Shown here: one piece after another, positions 17,523 to 25,460 of the stretch
How the letters are laid out: every line of letters starts with the position of its first letter
Position numbering within the stretch: the first letter of the stretch is position 1
NCBI GenBank assembly: GCA_021796385.1
Contig: JAJYXQ010000032.1
Coordinates: 1 to 64,000, forward strand
Direction: 5' to 3'
Source of the DNA: Thermoplasmata archaeon
GTDB lineage: Archaea > Thermoplasmatota > Thermoplasmata > Lutacidiplasmatales > UBA184
Length of the DNA stretch: 64,000 nucleotides
The notes under the pieces: model-generated
What the model saw: only the letters and a program-made list of their open reading frames with translations
Databases searched by the model: none
What the model was told of the DNA's origin: nothing
Position numbers and translations under genes: made by a program

Positions 17523-18652
17523 GCGTCTGGGTTTCCGCGGCCGGTCGGACCCGCTTCGGGCGGCGGGAAGAGGATCTCCTCGGGCTCTTGACCCAAGCGG
17601 GTAAGGACGCTCTGGAGCGTGCCCCGGGGGGGGGTACCCCCCCGGAGGCCCTCTTCGTAGGCTGCATGGCCCCCGGGCCGCTTTCCGGTATCGAGAACCT
17701 CGTCCCCAAGGTCGCCGAGGCCCTCGAGATGACGGGAGCACCGGGGTTCCATGTGAATGCCGCCTCGGCCTCTGGCGCGGCCGTGTTCCATGCCGCAGTC
17801 CACGCAGTGGCTTCGGGCAGCTACCGCTCCGCCCTCGTCCTCGCCGGGGAGAAGATGACCGCCGCCCCCTTGACCGACGTCACCACCATCCTTTCCCACT
17901 CGCTTTCCCCGCGGGAGGTTCTGCACGGGGCGACCATGCCCTCGATGGCGGCCCTCGTGAGCCAGGCGTACCTGGACGCTTTTTCGCTTTCGATCGAGGA
18001 TGTCGGGATCGTCACCGTAGCCAATCGGGAGCGGGCTGCGCTCAACCCCTATGCGCACTTCCAAAAACCGGTCACCTTGGCCGAGGTCCGGGAGAGCCGC
18101 ATGATCTCGAGCCCTCTCCGGCTCCTCCATGTCGCTCCGATAAGCGATGGGGCCTGCGCTGCCGTGATCACCCGGGCTACCGACAGGGTGGCGGTGGTCG
18201 GTATAGGACAGGGGACCGACATCCCGGATGTGGTGCTGCGGGAGACCCTGACCGGGTTCCGCGCCACACGGCTCGCCGCCCAGCGGGCGTACTCCATGGC
18301 CGGGATCACACGCAAGGAGGTCGACCTGGCCGAGGTCCACGATGCGTTCGCTCCCTTCGAGCTCATCGATCTCGAGGACGTGGGCCTGTGCGGGCCAGGA
18401 GAGGCCCTTCTCTGGCTCCAAAAGGGAAACGGAGCCCCGACGGGCATCGTGGCGGTCAATCCATCGGGGGGAATCCTTGGCAGGGGGCATCCGGTGGGAG
18501 CCTCCGGCCTTGCCCAGATCGTCGAGATCGTGCTCCAGCTTCAAGGGGAGGCAGGGAAGGTGCAGGCGGGGAAACGCCGACTTGGCCTGGCCCAATCCGT
18601 CGGCGGGATGGGCTCGAACAATTTCGTCACCTTGCTCCGCCGGGGCGATTGA
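17519..18652 (+). CDS. Thiolase-superfamily protein lacking the nucleophilic cysteine
   Basis: A 377-residue protein of the SCP-x/archaeal acetyl-CoA acetyltransferase group. The fold is clear from 'FHVNAASASGAAVFHAAV', 'EVHDAFAPFELI' and 'NPSGGILGRGHPVGASG'. The position that normally holds the acyl-accepting cysteine (ACASG) is Ser83 here, and the C-terminal segment 'SVGGMGSNN' also has no cysteine. The two catalytic histidine motifs (HDAFA, GHP) remain. It therefore may be catalytically inactive, use Ser, or act as a partner subunit. Archaeal thiolases usually work with HMG-CoA synthase and a DUF35 OB-fold protein; a small OB-fold-like gene lies 1.6 kb downstream. Confidence 0.85.
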   Translation: MSVWVSAAGRTRFGRREEDLLGLLTQAGKDALERAPGGGTPPEALFVGCMAPGPLSGIENLVPKVAEALEMTGAPGFHVNAASASGAAVFHAAVHAVASGSYRSALVLAGEKMTAAPLTDVTTILSHSLSPREVLHGATMPSMAALVSQAYLDAFSLSIEDVGIVTVANRERAALNPYAHFQKPVTLAEVRESRMISSPLRLLHVAPISDGACAAVITRATDRVAVVGIGQGTDIPDVVLRETLTGFRATRLAAQRAYSMAGITRKEVDLAEVHDAFAPFELIDLEDVGLCGPGEALLWLQKGNGAPTGIVAVNPSGGILGRGHPVGASGLAQIVEIVLQLQGEAGKVQAGKRRLGLAQSVGGMGSNNFVTLLRRGD

Positions 18653-18706
18653 ACGGCCGTAAGGCCCGACCTATCCTCCCCTCGGGAAGCATTCGGTGCA
18701 TCGTCA

Positions 18707-18717
18707 GTTTTATAGGC
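18707..18717 (+). promoter_or_regulatory. TATA box of the 18740 gene
   Basis: 'gttttatagg' lies about 27 bp before the ATG at 18740, the normal archaeal TATA spacing for a leaderless or near-leaderless transcript. It is the first clear promoter after the thiolase gene and probably drives the 18740-21676 gene run. Confidence 0.4.
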
Positions 18718-18739
18718 GGGGAGGCCATGAACAATCTGG

Positions 18740-19474
18740 ATGAGGTTCCTGGCCTGCCTCGCAATCCTGCTTCTGGCAGGCACTTTCTACGGCACCGCCG
18801 CCGCCCACCCCATCACGGTCCCCCATACAGGGCCTACCCCTCTCGGCCCGGTTCACCCAGGGAGGAGCGCCTGGGGATGCGGGTCAAATGCGATCGCCCA
18901 AGGGGACTTCTCCGTCTGCCTCTACTTCATCAATGCCAACGCCGCGACCAACGTGCCGTCGAACCAATCGATCACCGGATTGAACGACAACACCGACTCG
19001 GCAATCTACGTGAGCACCGTAGGGCTCTCCACGATCGCGATCTCTTGGCACTGCACCGTCCCGGTGGACATCAACAAGATCGCATTCAACCTCCTTCTCT
19101 ACGGGCTATCGATGTTCACCTGGGTGCAGTCCAACCTCCCTCCCTGCACCCCGACCAACCTCTCGGGGAGCACGAATCTCACGAACACCGGTTTCTCCAA
19201 CTACGGCCTGATACTTTCCGGTGTCTACGATGCGTCCATCATCTTCTACTCGGCGAACAATTCCCAACTCGGTCCGGGTATCCCCTTCGTAACGAAGATC
19301 ATCTCCCCCTACAACCCGCTCACCATCCTCGTCCTCATCCTCTTGCTCGTTGCGCTCGTGGAAGTGTACTATATCACACGCGACTTCCTGCGGTACAGCC
19401 GGAAGCTGCGTGAGGCACGGCAAGGGGCCTTGACAGCGAGGGGGCCGGCGGGAACCGGCCCAGACAAGCCATGA
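18740..19474 (+). CDS. Secreted or membrane-anchored hypothetical protein
   Basis: A 244-residue protein with a signal peptide ('FLACLAILLLAGTFYGTAAA'), a 170-residue exported domain with several N-x-S/T sites and four cysteines, and one C-terminal membrane helix ('LTILVLILLLVALVEVYYI') followed by a basic cytoplasmic tail. I do not recognise the family. It overlaps the next gene by 4 bp (ATGA), and that gene is also a membrane protein, so the two products may form a complex. Confidence 0.7.
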   Translation: MRFLACLAILLLAGTFYGTAAAHPITVPHTGPTPLGPVHPGRSAWGCGSNAIAQGDFSVCLYFINANAATNVPSNQSITGLNDNTDSAIYVSTVGLSTIAISWHCTVPVDINKIAFNLLLYGLSMFTWVQSNLPPCTPTNLSGSTNLTNTGFSNYGLILSGVYDASIIFYSANNSQLGPGIPFVTKIISPYNPLTILVLILLLVALVEVYYITRDFLRYSRKLREARQGALTARGPAGTGPDKP

Positions 19475-20235
19475 CGGAGAGCGCATCCGGACCCGCTTCG
19501 AGCGGAGTGGTTCTCGGGATCGTCCTCGGCCTCCTCATGTGGCTGTTGAACTACGTGGACCCGGTCACCATGATCATCCTCATCGTGATCCTTTCGATCG
19601 CCTTTGCCGTGGCAATTGGGCTCCCGGCCCGCTACTTGATCGGCAAGATCCGGCGGGAGCGAGCGGCGGCGACGGTTGTCCCCCCGGCGGCTCCAGTGTT
19701 TGCCATGCCGCCACCCCCCGTCCCTTCCGGACCTGTCGGCCCGCCCGCCCCGGCGCCGGCCCTGCCCGTCTGGCCGCTCTTTGAACCGCTCGTTTTCCTC
19801 GAGACGAATCAGGAGAAGAACCTCTTGCTCATGACCCAGAACGCCGGTGTGCCCCCCGACCGGCTATTGCTCCTTCTCGCCTTTGCCTCGAACTTCCAGC
19901 TCCAAGAGCTGGGGTTGAGCCAGGCCGAGGTCGTCCGGATCTCCCGAGTCGAAGGTGAGGACGTGGTCCCTCCGGGCGATCTCGACAAGATCGGATACCT
20001 TATTGAGAAACACTTCGGGAAGGGGCAGGGATACAAGGTCGTCCTCTCGTCGATCGAGACCCTTGTCGAGGCCAATGGCCCCAAGAACGTCCGCCGACTC
20101 CTCGATGTTGCCCGAGAGGTAGCCATGAGCTCCCGGGGATCGATGCTCGTATCGCTCGATCCGAAGGCCATTGCAAAGGATCCTGTGGCCATGCTCGAGC
20201 GGGGAGCCACCCTCCTCAAGATCCCGACCACCTGA
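19471..20235 (+). CDS. Membrane protein with DUF835-like cytoplasmic domain
   Basis: A 254-residue protein: two N-terminal membrane helices (residues 12-50), a Pro/Ala-rich linker (70-110) and a cytoplasmic domain. The segment 'VVLSSIETLVEANGPKNV' through 'SMLVSLDPKAIAKDP' resembles the C-terminal part of DUF835, an archaeal domain often attached to membrane sensors. The role is unknown. Its ATG overlaps the stop of the secreted protein gene, which suggests co-translation of two interacting membrane proteins. Confidence 0.6.
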   Translation: MTESASGPASSGVVLGIVLGLLMWLLNYVDPVTMIILIVILSIAFAVAIGLPARYLIGKIRRERAAATVVPPAAPVFAMPPPPVPSGPVGPPAPAPALPVWPLFEPLVFLETNQEKNLLLMTQNAGVPPDRLLLLLAFASNFQLQELGLSQAEVVRISRVEGEDVVPPGDLDKIGYLIEKHFGKGQGYKVVLSSIETLVEANGPKNVRRLLDVAREVAMSSRGSMLVSLDPKAIAKDPVAMLERGATLLKIPTT

Positions 20236-20243
20236 GGAAATGC

Positions 20244-20465
20244 ATGGTCGAGACCACCGAGCCTTCCCGGGGTCGGATCCGGGCCGCGACAGAACTCGTG
20301 GTTCCCCCGGCCGGATTCACCGCTCCCCACCGCCTGGCTCTCGTGGACGCGGCCGACGGGCATCTCACCGTGGCCATCGTGGAGGGTTCCCTCCCTGACC
20401 GCGGTGCTGAGGGAAACCTCCGGACAGACACCGAGGGGCGATTGTTGTGGCGCGCCACACCCTGA
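20244..20465 (+). CDS. Small OB-fold-like protein (DUF35-related, tentative)
   Basis: A 73-residue protein, 'RAATELVVPPAGFTAPH' followed by 'LALVDAADGHLTVAIVEG', a pattern like the OB-fold half of DUF35 acyl-CoA-binding proteins but without the zinc ribbon. Start ATG at 20244 is 8 bp after the previous stop, and the 3' end overlaps folP by 19 bp. A link with the thiolase-like protein upstream is an inference from family habits only. Confidence 0.5.
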   Translation: MVETTEPSRGRIRAATELVVPPAGFTAPHRLALVDAADGHLTVAIVEGSLPDRGAEGNLRTDTEGRLLWRATP

Positions 20466-21676
20466 GATCCTCTCCGTTCGCCCGCGTGATCGAAGTGCGA
20501 TCCTCAGCCGATAAGGAACGCTACCTTCTGCCCCTGCACTGGATCGTACCTCCAGCGCCCGACGAGGGTGGAAGCGGGCGCTCATGTCTCCTGAGCTACG
20601 GACCGATTCTGCCATCCGAGGCTCGTAGGCTTCTCCAGACATTGCAAACCATGGGCCTTCACACCGGTTTCCGAGACCTCGTCGGGAAAGGCCAGCGCTT
20701 CCAGGAACTGATACTACCCATGACGATGCCATCGGTCGATCGACAGGCCCGGGTTCCCAGAAACTTGACCCGACCCATCGCACGGTTGCTCGCGGCGGTC
20801 GCCGATGCTCGCCGGTACCACGGCACTACCGGAACCCGGAAATGGGCGATCCGAGGGAGATCCCCCATGCGCGTGGGGGGACGGGTGCTCGTCATGGGGG
20901 TGGTGAATGTCACCCCGGACTCCTTTTCGGACGGAGGGCGTTTTTTCAAAAGCGACCGAGCCATCGAACACGGGCGGGCCCTCGCCCGGGAGGGTGCGGA
21001 CATCATCGACGTTGGCGGGGAGTCCACTCGGCCGGGGGCCACCCACGTGCCTGTTGCGAAGGAGATGGAACGGGTCCTTCCTGTGATCGAGGCGCTCGCG
21101 GAGGAGGTCCGGGTTCCGATATCGGTCGACACCCGAAGGCCCGAAGTGGCGAAGAGGGCGGTCGGGCTCGGGGCCTCGATCGTGAACGATGTGGAGGGGC
21201 TACGTCGAAAGGGAATGCGCGCGGCGGTGCGGGAGAGCGGGTCGGGGGTTGTGGCGATGCACATGCGGGGAACACCTGACTCGATGCAGAACGACACCTC
21301 GTACGCTGACATCCGCAGCGAGGTGTACGGCTTCCTCAAGACCCAGACGGACCGAGCCCTTGGGGCGGGGATCCGGCGGGAGCAGATCGTGATCGACCCC
21401 GGCATCGGCTTCGGCAAGTCGGTGGAAGGGAACGTGGAGTTGCTCGACCATCTCTCCGAGTTCCGGGCCCTCGGGTTCCCGATCCTCACGGGGACATCCC
21501 GGAAGTCCTTCTTGGGGCACATCACCGGGGGTCTCGGGGTCACCGAACGGCTCGAGTCTTCCCTCGGATCGGCGGTCTTTGCCACCCTGCGGGGAGCGGA
21601 CATCGTCCGGGTGCACGATGTCCAGGCGACCATCCGGGCACTCGCCCTGGTCAATCTTCTGCGCGAGCCACGGTAG
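20447..21676 (+). CDS. folP: Dihydropteroate synthase with N-terminal extension
   Basis: Joins p-aminobenzoate-type substrates to a pterin pyrophosphate in folate or methanopterin-type cofactor synthesis. The barrel starts near residue 145 with 'LVMGVVNVTPDSFSDGG', then 'GADIIDVGGESTRPGA', 'PISVDTRRPEVA', 'IVNDVEG', 'VIDPGIGFGKSVEGN' and 'LTGTSRKSFLG', all canonical. Residues 1-140 form an extra domain not found in bacterial FolP and not recognised by me. The GTG start overlaps the preceding OB-fold gene by 19 bp. The GTG also gives the longest frame that avoids larger overlap. Confidence 0.9.
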   Translation: MARHTLRSSPFARVIEVRSSADKERYLLPLHWIVPPAPDEGGSGRSCLLSYGPILPSEARRLLQTLQTMGLHTGFRDLVGKGQRFQELILPMTMPSVDRQARVPRNLTRPIARLLAAVADARRYHGTTGTRKWAIRGRSPMRVGGRVLVMGVVNVTPDSFSDGGRFFKSDRAIEHGRALAREGADIIDVGGESTRPGATHVPVAKEMERVLPVIEALAEEVRVPISVDTRRPEVAKRAVGLGASIVNDVEGLRRKGMRAAVRESGSGVVAMHMRGTPDSMQNDTSYADIRSEVYGFLKTQTDRALGAGIRREQIVIDPGIGFGKSVEGNVELLDHLSEFRALGFPILTGTSRKSFLGHITGGLGVTERLESSLGSAVFATLRGADIVRVHDVQATIRALALVNLLREPR

Positions 21677-21768
21677 TCTTGTCCCTTGGCTGGAACCGGC
21701 CGTGGGTGGGCCCGGAGCTCGGAAACGGTATGAGTCCAGAGAGTTCCTGTAGGACCTGAGAGCCTTCC

Positions 21769-22371
21769 ATGAGCGGCGACCGAGTGGTGCATTGTATCTG
21801 GTGCATGTCCTCGAGGGTGCAGCCGGCCCGGGAGTTCCGTTCCGAACGTTAGCCAATGTTGCATTTTGTTGATTGCGGTCTTCGGTTCCTCTCGCCCATC
21901 CCAAATCAGGATGAGCTTCGCCGCGCATATGCGTACGGGCGGTACGCGGGCGAGACGTACTCCCTCGATGACCGGGCGGCTGCGCAACGTCTCGGACCAA
22001 GTTCACGGATACTGGATACTCTGACTCTCCATGTGGGCCATCCCGGAAGGCGGCTCAAAGTAGGGTGCTCCATGGACGGTCTTCTTCTATCGGTGTCTTG
22101 GCGAGGGTGGACCGGCACAGACATCCAGATTGAACGGGTGTTTCCGACATCTCGGGCCTCCCGAATCCCCGTGGGGGCCTCCTCCCGCACAATGCGGAAG
22201 TGTCCGTTCTCTACCGACGCCCGAGTCCCACTTGAATGGTTTCGTTCTCAGGGTCAGCACCCTGCCTCCGAGCTCCGCAAGGATTGGAATGCTTCCTCAG
22301 GGGCTAAGGAAGAGGTGTCCGGTAGGGAATCGTCACCGGTTCGTTCGGGGGTGGTCGGGAAGGCCTGCTAG
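21769..22371 (+). pseudogene. Decayed class I SAM methyltransferase with N-terminal zinc motif
   Basis: The 690-bp gap between folP and the aminopeptidase holds remnants of one gene. From 21769 a frame encodes a CxxC start ('VVHCIWCMSS') and stops at 21850. A second frame from 21856 continues with 'CGLRFLSPIPNQDELRRAY', the usual second half of the zinc motif and first helix of Methyltransf_23-type enzymes, then 'RRLKVGCSMDGLLLSVSWRGW', which matches the SAM motif I position (normally DVGCGxG) but has lost its acidic and glycine residues. The C-terminal part is degenerate. I infer a frameshifted, decayed methyltransferase. Confidence 0.55.
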
Positions 22372-23483
22372 CGTATCTCGCCCTTGACGACCAACGGCTT
22401 TCCGTCGACCCGTACATCGCACTCGCCGATCGCAAGCCATGAGAGGAACGGGCAGCGGTTGCTGCCTCCCTGCCAGTGGTTTCCACCGACCGCGACGCAG
22501 AGGGTACCCCGTTCCTGATCCTCCATCTGGGGGGCGTGGTGAAGGCGAGGATTCAGCCCAACGGAGAGGGTGGCCGGCCGGTCCCTTCCGCTCGGGGCCT
22601 TTCCGTAGGGCTCCGAGAATTCCTCCCCTCCGCTATCGTACTGGAACCCGACGAGCCTACCTTTCTTGAAGTTCCATGTGCCACCTTCGACTGCCTTTCC
22701 CCGGAGGTAGCTTGGCCGGTTGGCCCGGACTACCCCTTCGGCGAACGTCTCGTCCACAGCCACCGCGACGACACCTGAGGGGATGGGGGTCATGTTCCGT
22801 CCGGCGGCCACGTCCTCCGGACCCACCACCCCATCGTCCACCGCGGGGGAGCGCCCCTTCAGGCGCAACACTAGATGGGTCCCGTTCGTATGGTCGATCG
22901 TCACTTCCCGTCCTTGCTGGAACGCGGCTGCGATCCTGCGCCCTTCGCGCACCATGGCGCGCGTGTCGACAAGGCTCGCCTCGACAAGTTCCTTTCGCCA
23001 AGCCGCGGCATCGACACCGAAGTTTCGGGCCTGGGAATCGCTCGCCATGGAAAGGAACATCCGCGCGGCCCGGATCCGAGCTTTCTTGGCCCGGCGATAC
23101 CATTCGAGGTTGTATGCGGTAAGCGCCTCGAGCTTCTTGGCGGGCAGTGCCCGGTACCGGGGACGGTCTGAGGGGCCCTGGAAGAAGACATAGGCGTTCG
23201 TCTTTGAAAGCAGGGCCCATTCGTGTGCGCCCACATTCCCAAGGGCAGGAGCCGGGAGGTCTTCGACACTCTTCCAATAGGTGGGCTCATCCTCGAGCAG
23301 CAGCAAGGGGTGGGCCCCGATCCTCCGTGCTTCGTAGACGAAGGCGGTAGCGTAGGAAAGGGTGTGGGGCCAAGTCTCGATCGTAACGTTCTCCCCTCGT
23401 TTCACCCGGAGCGTCTCTACGAGGGTCTTCCGGGCCAGTTGTCGTTCTAAAGTGGGAGGGACAGGGGCTTGCGTTCCGCTCAT
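22368..23483 (-). CDS. M29-family (thermophilic) aminopeptidase
   Basis: Metal-dependent aminopeptidase of 371 residues. Recognisable blocks are the N-terminal 'TLRVKRGENVTIETWPHTL', the mid-protein 'VTIDHTNGTHLVLRLKGR' and the C-terminal metal-site region 'VGLNPRLHHAPQ' to 'VAVGGNHWQGG'. In characterised M29 enzymes two Glu, two His, a Tyr and an Asp bind two metals; I can see candidate Glu ('DETFAEG', 'GGEEFSEPYG') and His residues but did not verify each. It is convergent with the methyltransferase remnant and divergent from the thioesterase gene. Confidence 0.75.
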   Translation of the reverse strand: MSGTQAPVPPTLERQLARKTLVETLRVKRGENVTIETWPHTLSYATAFVYEARRIGAHPLLLLEDEPTYWKSVEDLPAPALGNVGAHEWALLSKTNAYVFFQGPSDRPRYRALPAKKLEALTAYNLEWYRRAKKARIRAARMFLSMASDSQARNFGVDAAAWRKELVEASLVDTRAMVREGRRIAAAFQQGREVTIDHTNGTHLVLRLKGRSPAVDDGVVGPEDVAAGRNMTPIPSGVVAVAVDETFAEGVVRANRPSYLRGKAVEGGTWNFKKGRLVGFQYDSGGEEFSEPYGKAPSGRDRPATLSVGLNPRLHHAPQMEDQERGTLCVAVGGNHWQGGSNRCPFLSWLAIGECDVRVDGKPLVVKGEIR

Positions 23484-23583
23484 AGGTCGAGGATCGGCTG
23501 CGCGTATAATATGCCGGTGTCACGGGACTTGGACCACCGCGAACGCCCGATACTTTCTTCTTCCGTGGTGTGTGCCCGCCCTC

Positions 23584-24066
23584 ATGTCAGGAGAGGGGAG
23601 ACCTAGAGGCCTAAAGGAGTGGGCGTTCTCGGAGCCGCTGGAGGTCACCTTCCGGGACCTCGACCTTGCAGGCCATGTGAACAACGCCGTGGTCTTCACA
23701 TGGATGGAAACGGTGCGTCTCCATCATTACATGCAGGTTTCGGGCCTCGACGATCCCATGCAAATCGACTTCATTCTCGCCGAGTCCGCGGCCCGCTACC
23801 ACGTACCGGTGCGCTATCAGCACAAGATCGTGGCGGAGGTGGCCCCTTCCCATGTCGGGCGCACGAGCTGGGAACTCCTGTACCGGTTCGTGGACCGGAC
23901 GACCGGGACCCTGCTTATGCAAGGACGCTCTGTGCAGGTGGCCTATGATTACCGGACCCTACAAAAGAAGCCCCTCTCCGGACCGATCCGTGAGAAGCTG
24001 CTCGCGGCCCTCGTCTCCGCCGAGGAGGAAGGGTGGATGATCCCCCCTCGTCCGATGCGTGGCTGA
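23584..24066 (+). CDS. Hotdog-fold acyl-CoA thioesterase
   Basis: A 160-residue 4HBT-type thioesterase that hydrolyses acyl-CoA esters. The active-site block 'VTFRDLDLAGHVNNAVVFTWMETVR' (the D-x-D/GHVNN pattern) lies at residues 22-46, followed by the second strand 'VRYQHKIVAEV'. The ATG at 23584 is chosen because residues upstream in the same frame have no family similarity. Acyl specificity is unknown. Confidence 0.88.
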   Translation: MSGEGRPRGLKEWAFSEPLEVTFRDLDLAGHVNNAVVFTWMETVRLHHYMQVSGLDDPMQIDFILAESAARYHVPVRYQHKIVAEVAPSHVGRTSWELLYRFVDRTTGTLLMQGRSVQVAYDYRTLQKKPLSGPIREKLLAALVSAEEEGWMIPPRPMRG

Positions 24067-24143
24067 ACGGAGGGACAGCTGCGTTACCAAAATAAGTAAC
24101 GCTCAAATAGTTCCGGGGCTTTGCTCCACGTGAGGTCGAACCC

Positions 24144-24506
24144 ATGTTCAGTCGAAGAGAACGAGACTTCCTTGCATTGCTAGTCCGTGGGCCAGACGGG
24201 AATCCCACCGTGACGAACGCCCTCTTCTCATCCTTTCCGAACCCAGGGTACCAGCGCAAGATCCTCTGGGGTATCCGACGGAAGGTCGTCGAAGTCGTCC
24301 CTGACCTCGAACTCTACGTGCGAGCGGCCCAAGTGGAGCCGAAGGTATTGCCCCTCGAGACCCCCCGCCCTTCAGAGAACCTCCCCCATATGGAGGATCC
24401 CCTCGTCACTGTCCTTCGGTCCGTGCAGGCATTCCTCACCCGAGCCCCCCGACGCCCTGACGGAAAGGCGGGAAGCCCGAGGGAACCTCACGGCGGAGGA
24501 AGGTGA
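24144..24506 (+). CDS. Hypothetical protein
   Basis: A 120-residue basic protein beginning 'FSRRERDFLALLVRG' and continuing 'SSFPNPGYQRKILWGIRRK'. It looks like a small helical, possibly nucleic-acid-binding protein, but I cannot name a family. An AT-rich stretch 'aaaataagtaacgctcaaata' without the last base lies 35-55 bp upstream and may hold the promoter. The gene is followed after 3 bp by a membrane zinc-ribbon gene. Confidence 0.6.
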   Translation: MFSRRERDFLALLVRGPDGNPTVTNALFSSFPNPGYQRKILWGIRRKVVEVVPDLELYVRAAQVEPKVLPLETPRPSENLPHMEDPLVTVLRSVQAFLTRAPRRPDGKAGSPREPHGGGR

Positions 24507-24509
24507 ACC

Positions 24510-24806
24510 ATGGGGCCAATCGCGATCGTATCGATAAGTGTCGCCGTACTGTTGATCGTACTGCTAGTGGTATTCTACACCTGGGTCCTCCGGAGGAACC
24601 GCTCCCGCGGACGCCCTGGAGTGATCTCCGGCTCCCGGCTGACATGCCCGAAATGCGGCCAGTCCTTTGATTACGACTACATCCCCGGAGCCTCGCTCAC
24701 GAGTGTTCGGCTGGGCACATCGCGGTACATGTCTTGCCCCCTCTGCCACAAGTGGTCGGTGTTCGACCTGGGGACACCCTCACCGGTGGGCCCTCCTCCG
24801 CACTGA
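24510..24806 (+). CDS. Single-pass membrane zinc-ribbon protein
   Basis: A 98-residue protein with one N-terminal membrane helix (residues 4-28), a short basic stretch and a cytoplasmic four-cysteine ribbon ('LTCPKCGQSF' and 'MSCPLCHKW'). Such ribbons often bind nucleic acid or protein partners. The family was not recognised. It starts 3 bp after the preceding gene and is convergent with the 24825-25439 membrane protein. Confidence 0.65.
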   Translation: MGPIAIVSISVAVLLIVLLVVFYTWVLRRNRSRGRPGVISGSRLTCPKCGQSFDYDYIPGASLTSVRLGTSRYMSCPLCHKWSVFDLGTPSPVGPPPH

Positions 24807-24824
24807 TCGACCGAGGCAGGCCCT

Positions 24825-25439
24825 TCAGGTGGGTCCTTTCATCTCGGCGAGGCGCACGCTGACCCGGGACTTCCATGCGATGGTCAGCGCTGCGACGAGG
24901 ACGGCCAGGGATCCACTGAAGACATCGAGCAAAAGGAACGACGAAGAGGTTGCGAAGGACGGCGCTCCGGTAACGGAGAAGGCGTTCAGGATGTCCACGG
25001 CCGAGACCACGGCCCGGGGGAGAAGGCACACCCACAGCAAGGTGACCAATCCCGAGCCCCCTTCGAACCAACGACGACCGTCCGCGTACCGGCCGATCTT
25101 CATCCTCCGGCCGATGGCCCGGCCCGACCCGGCGCCCGCCACCAAGGCGAGGAATTGTACGCCGAGGGAAATCGCAAGGAGCAAGGGGGTGCTGAAAGAA
25201 CCCCCGAGGGCTTCGGTGGCGACTCGCCCAAGCAACGATAGGAGAAGGTACCCGTAGAGAAGAGGAGAGACCCAAAAGAGCGGGGTATATCTTCGAGGTT
25301 TCAGGAGACGAAGGTCGATGACGAGCAGAACGAAGACGAGGATGTCACCCACAAGGAAGAGGCCAGGGACGAACGATCCGCAGTTTACACTCGTCGGGCA
25401 ATAGCCGGCTAACGACACGACCGAGCCTACGGCAAGCAC
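24825..25439 (-). CDS. Polytopic membrane protein, unknown function
   Basis: A 204-residue protein with about five hydrophobic helices ('LFLVGDILVFVLLVIDLRLL', 'LLLAISLGVQFLALVAGAG' and others) joined by short basic loops. No motif of a known transporter or enzyme was seen. It is the last gene of a minus-strand run that starts with dph2. Confidence 0.6.
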   Translation of the reverse strand: MLAVGSVVSLAGYCPTSVNCGSFVPGLFLVGDILVFVLLVIDLRLLKPRRYTPLFWVSPLLYGYLLLSLLGRVATEALGGSFSTPLLLAISLGVQFLALVAGAGSGRAIGRRMKIGRYADGRRWFEGGSGLVTLLWVCLLPRAVVSAVDILNAFSVTGAPSFATSSSFLLLDVFSGSLAVLVAALTIAWKSRVSVRLAEMKGPT

Positions 25440-25460
25440 GGCTTAATGGTTAGCATTCGG

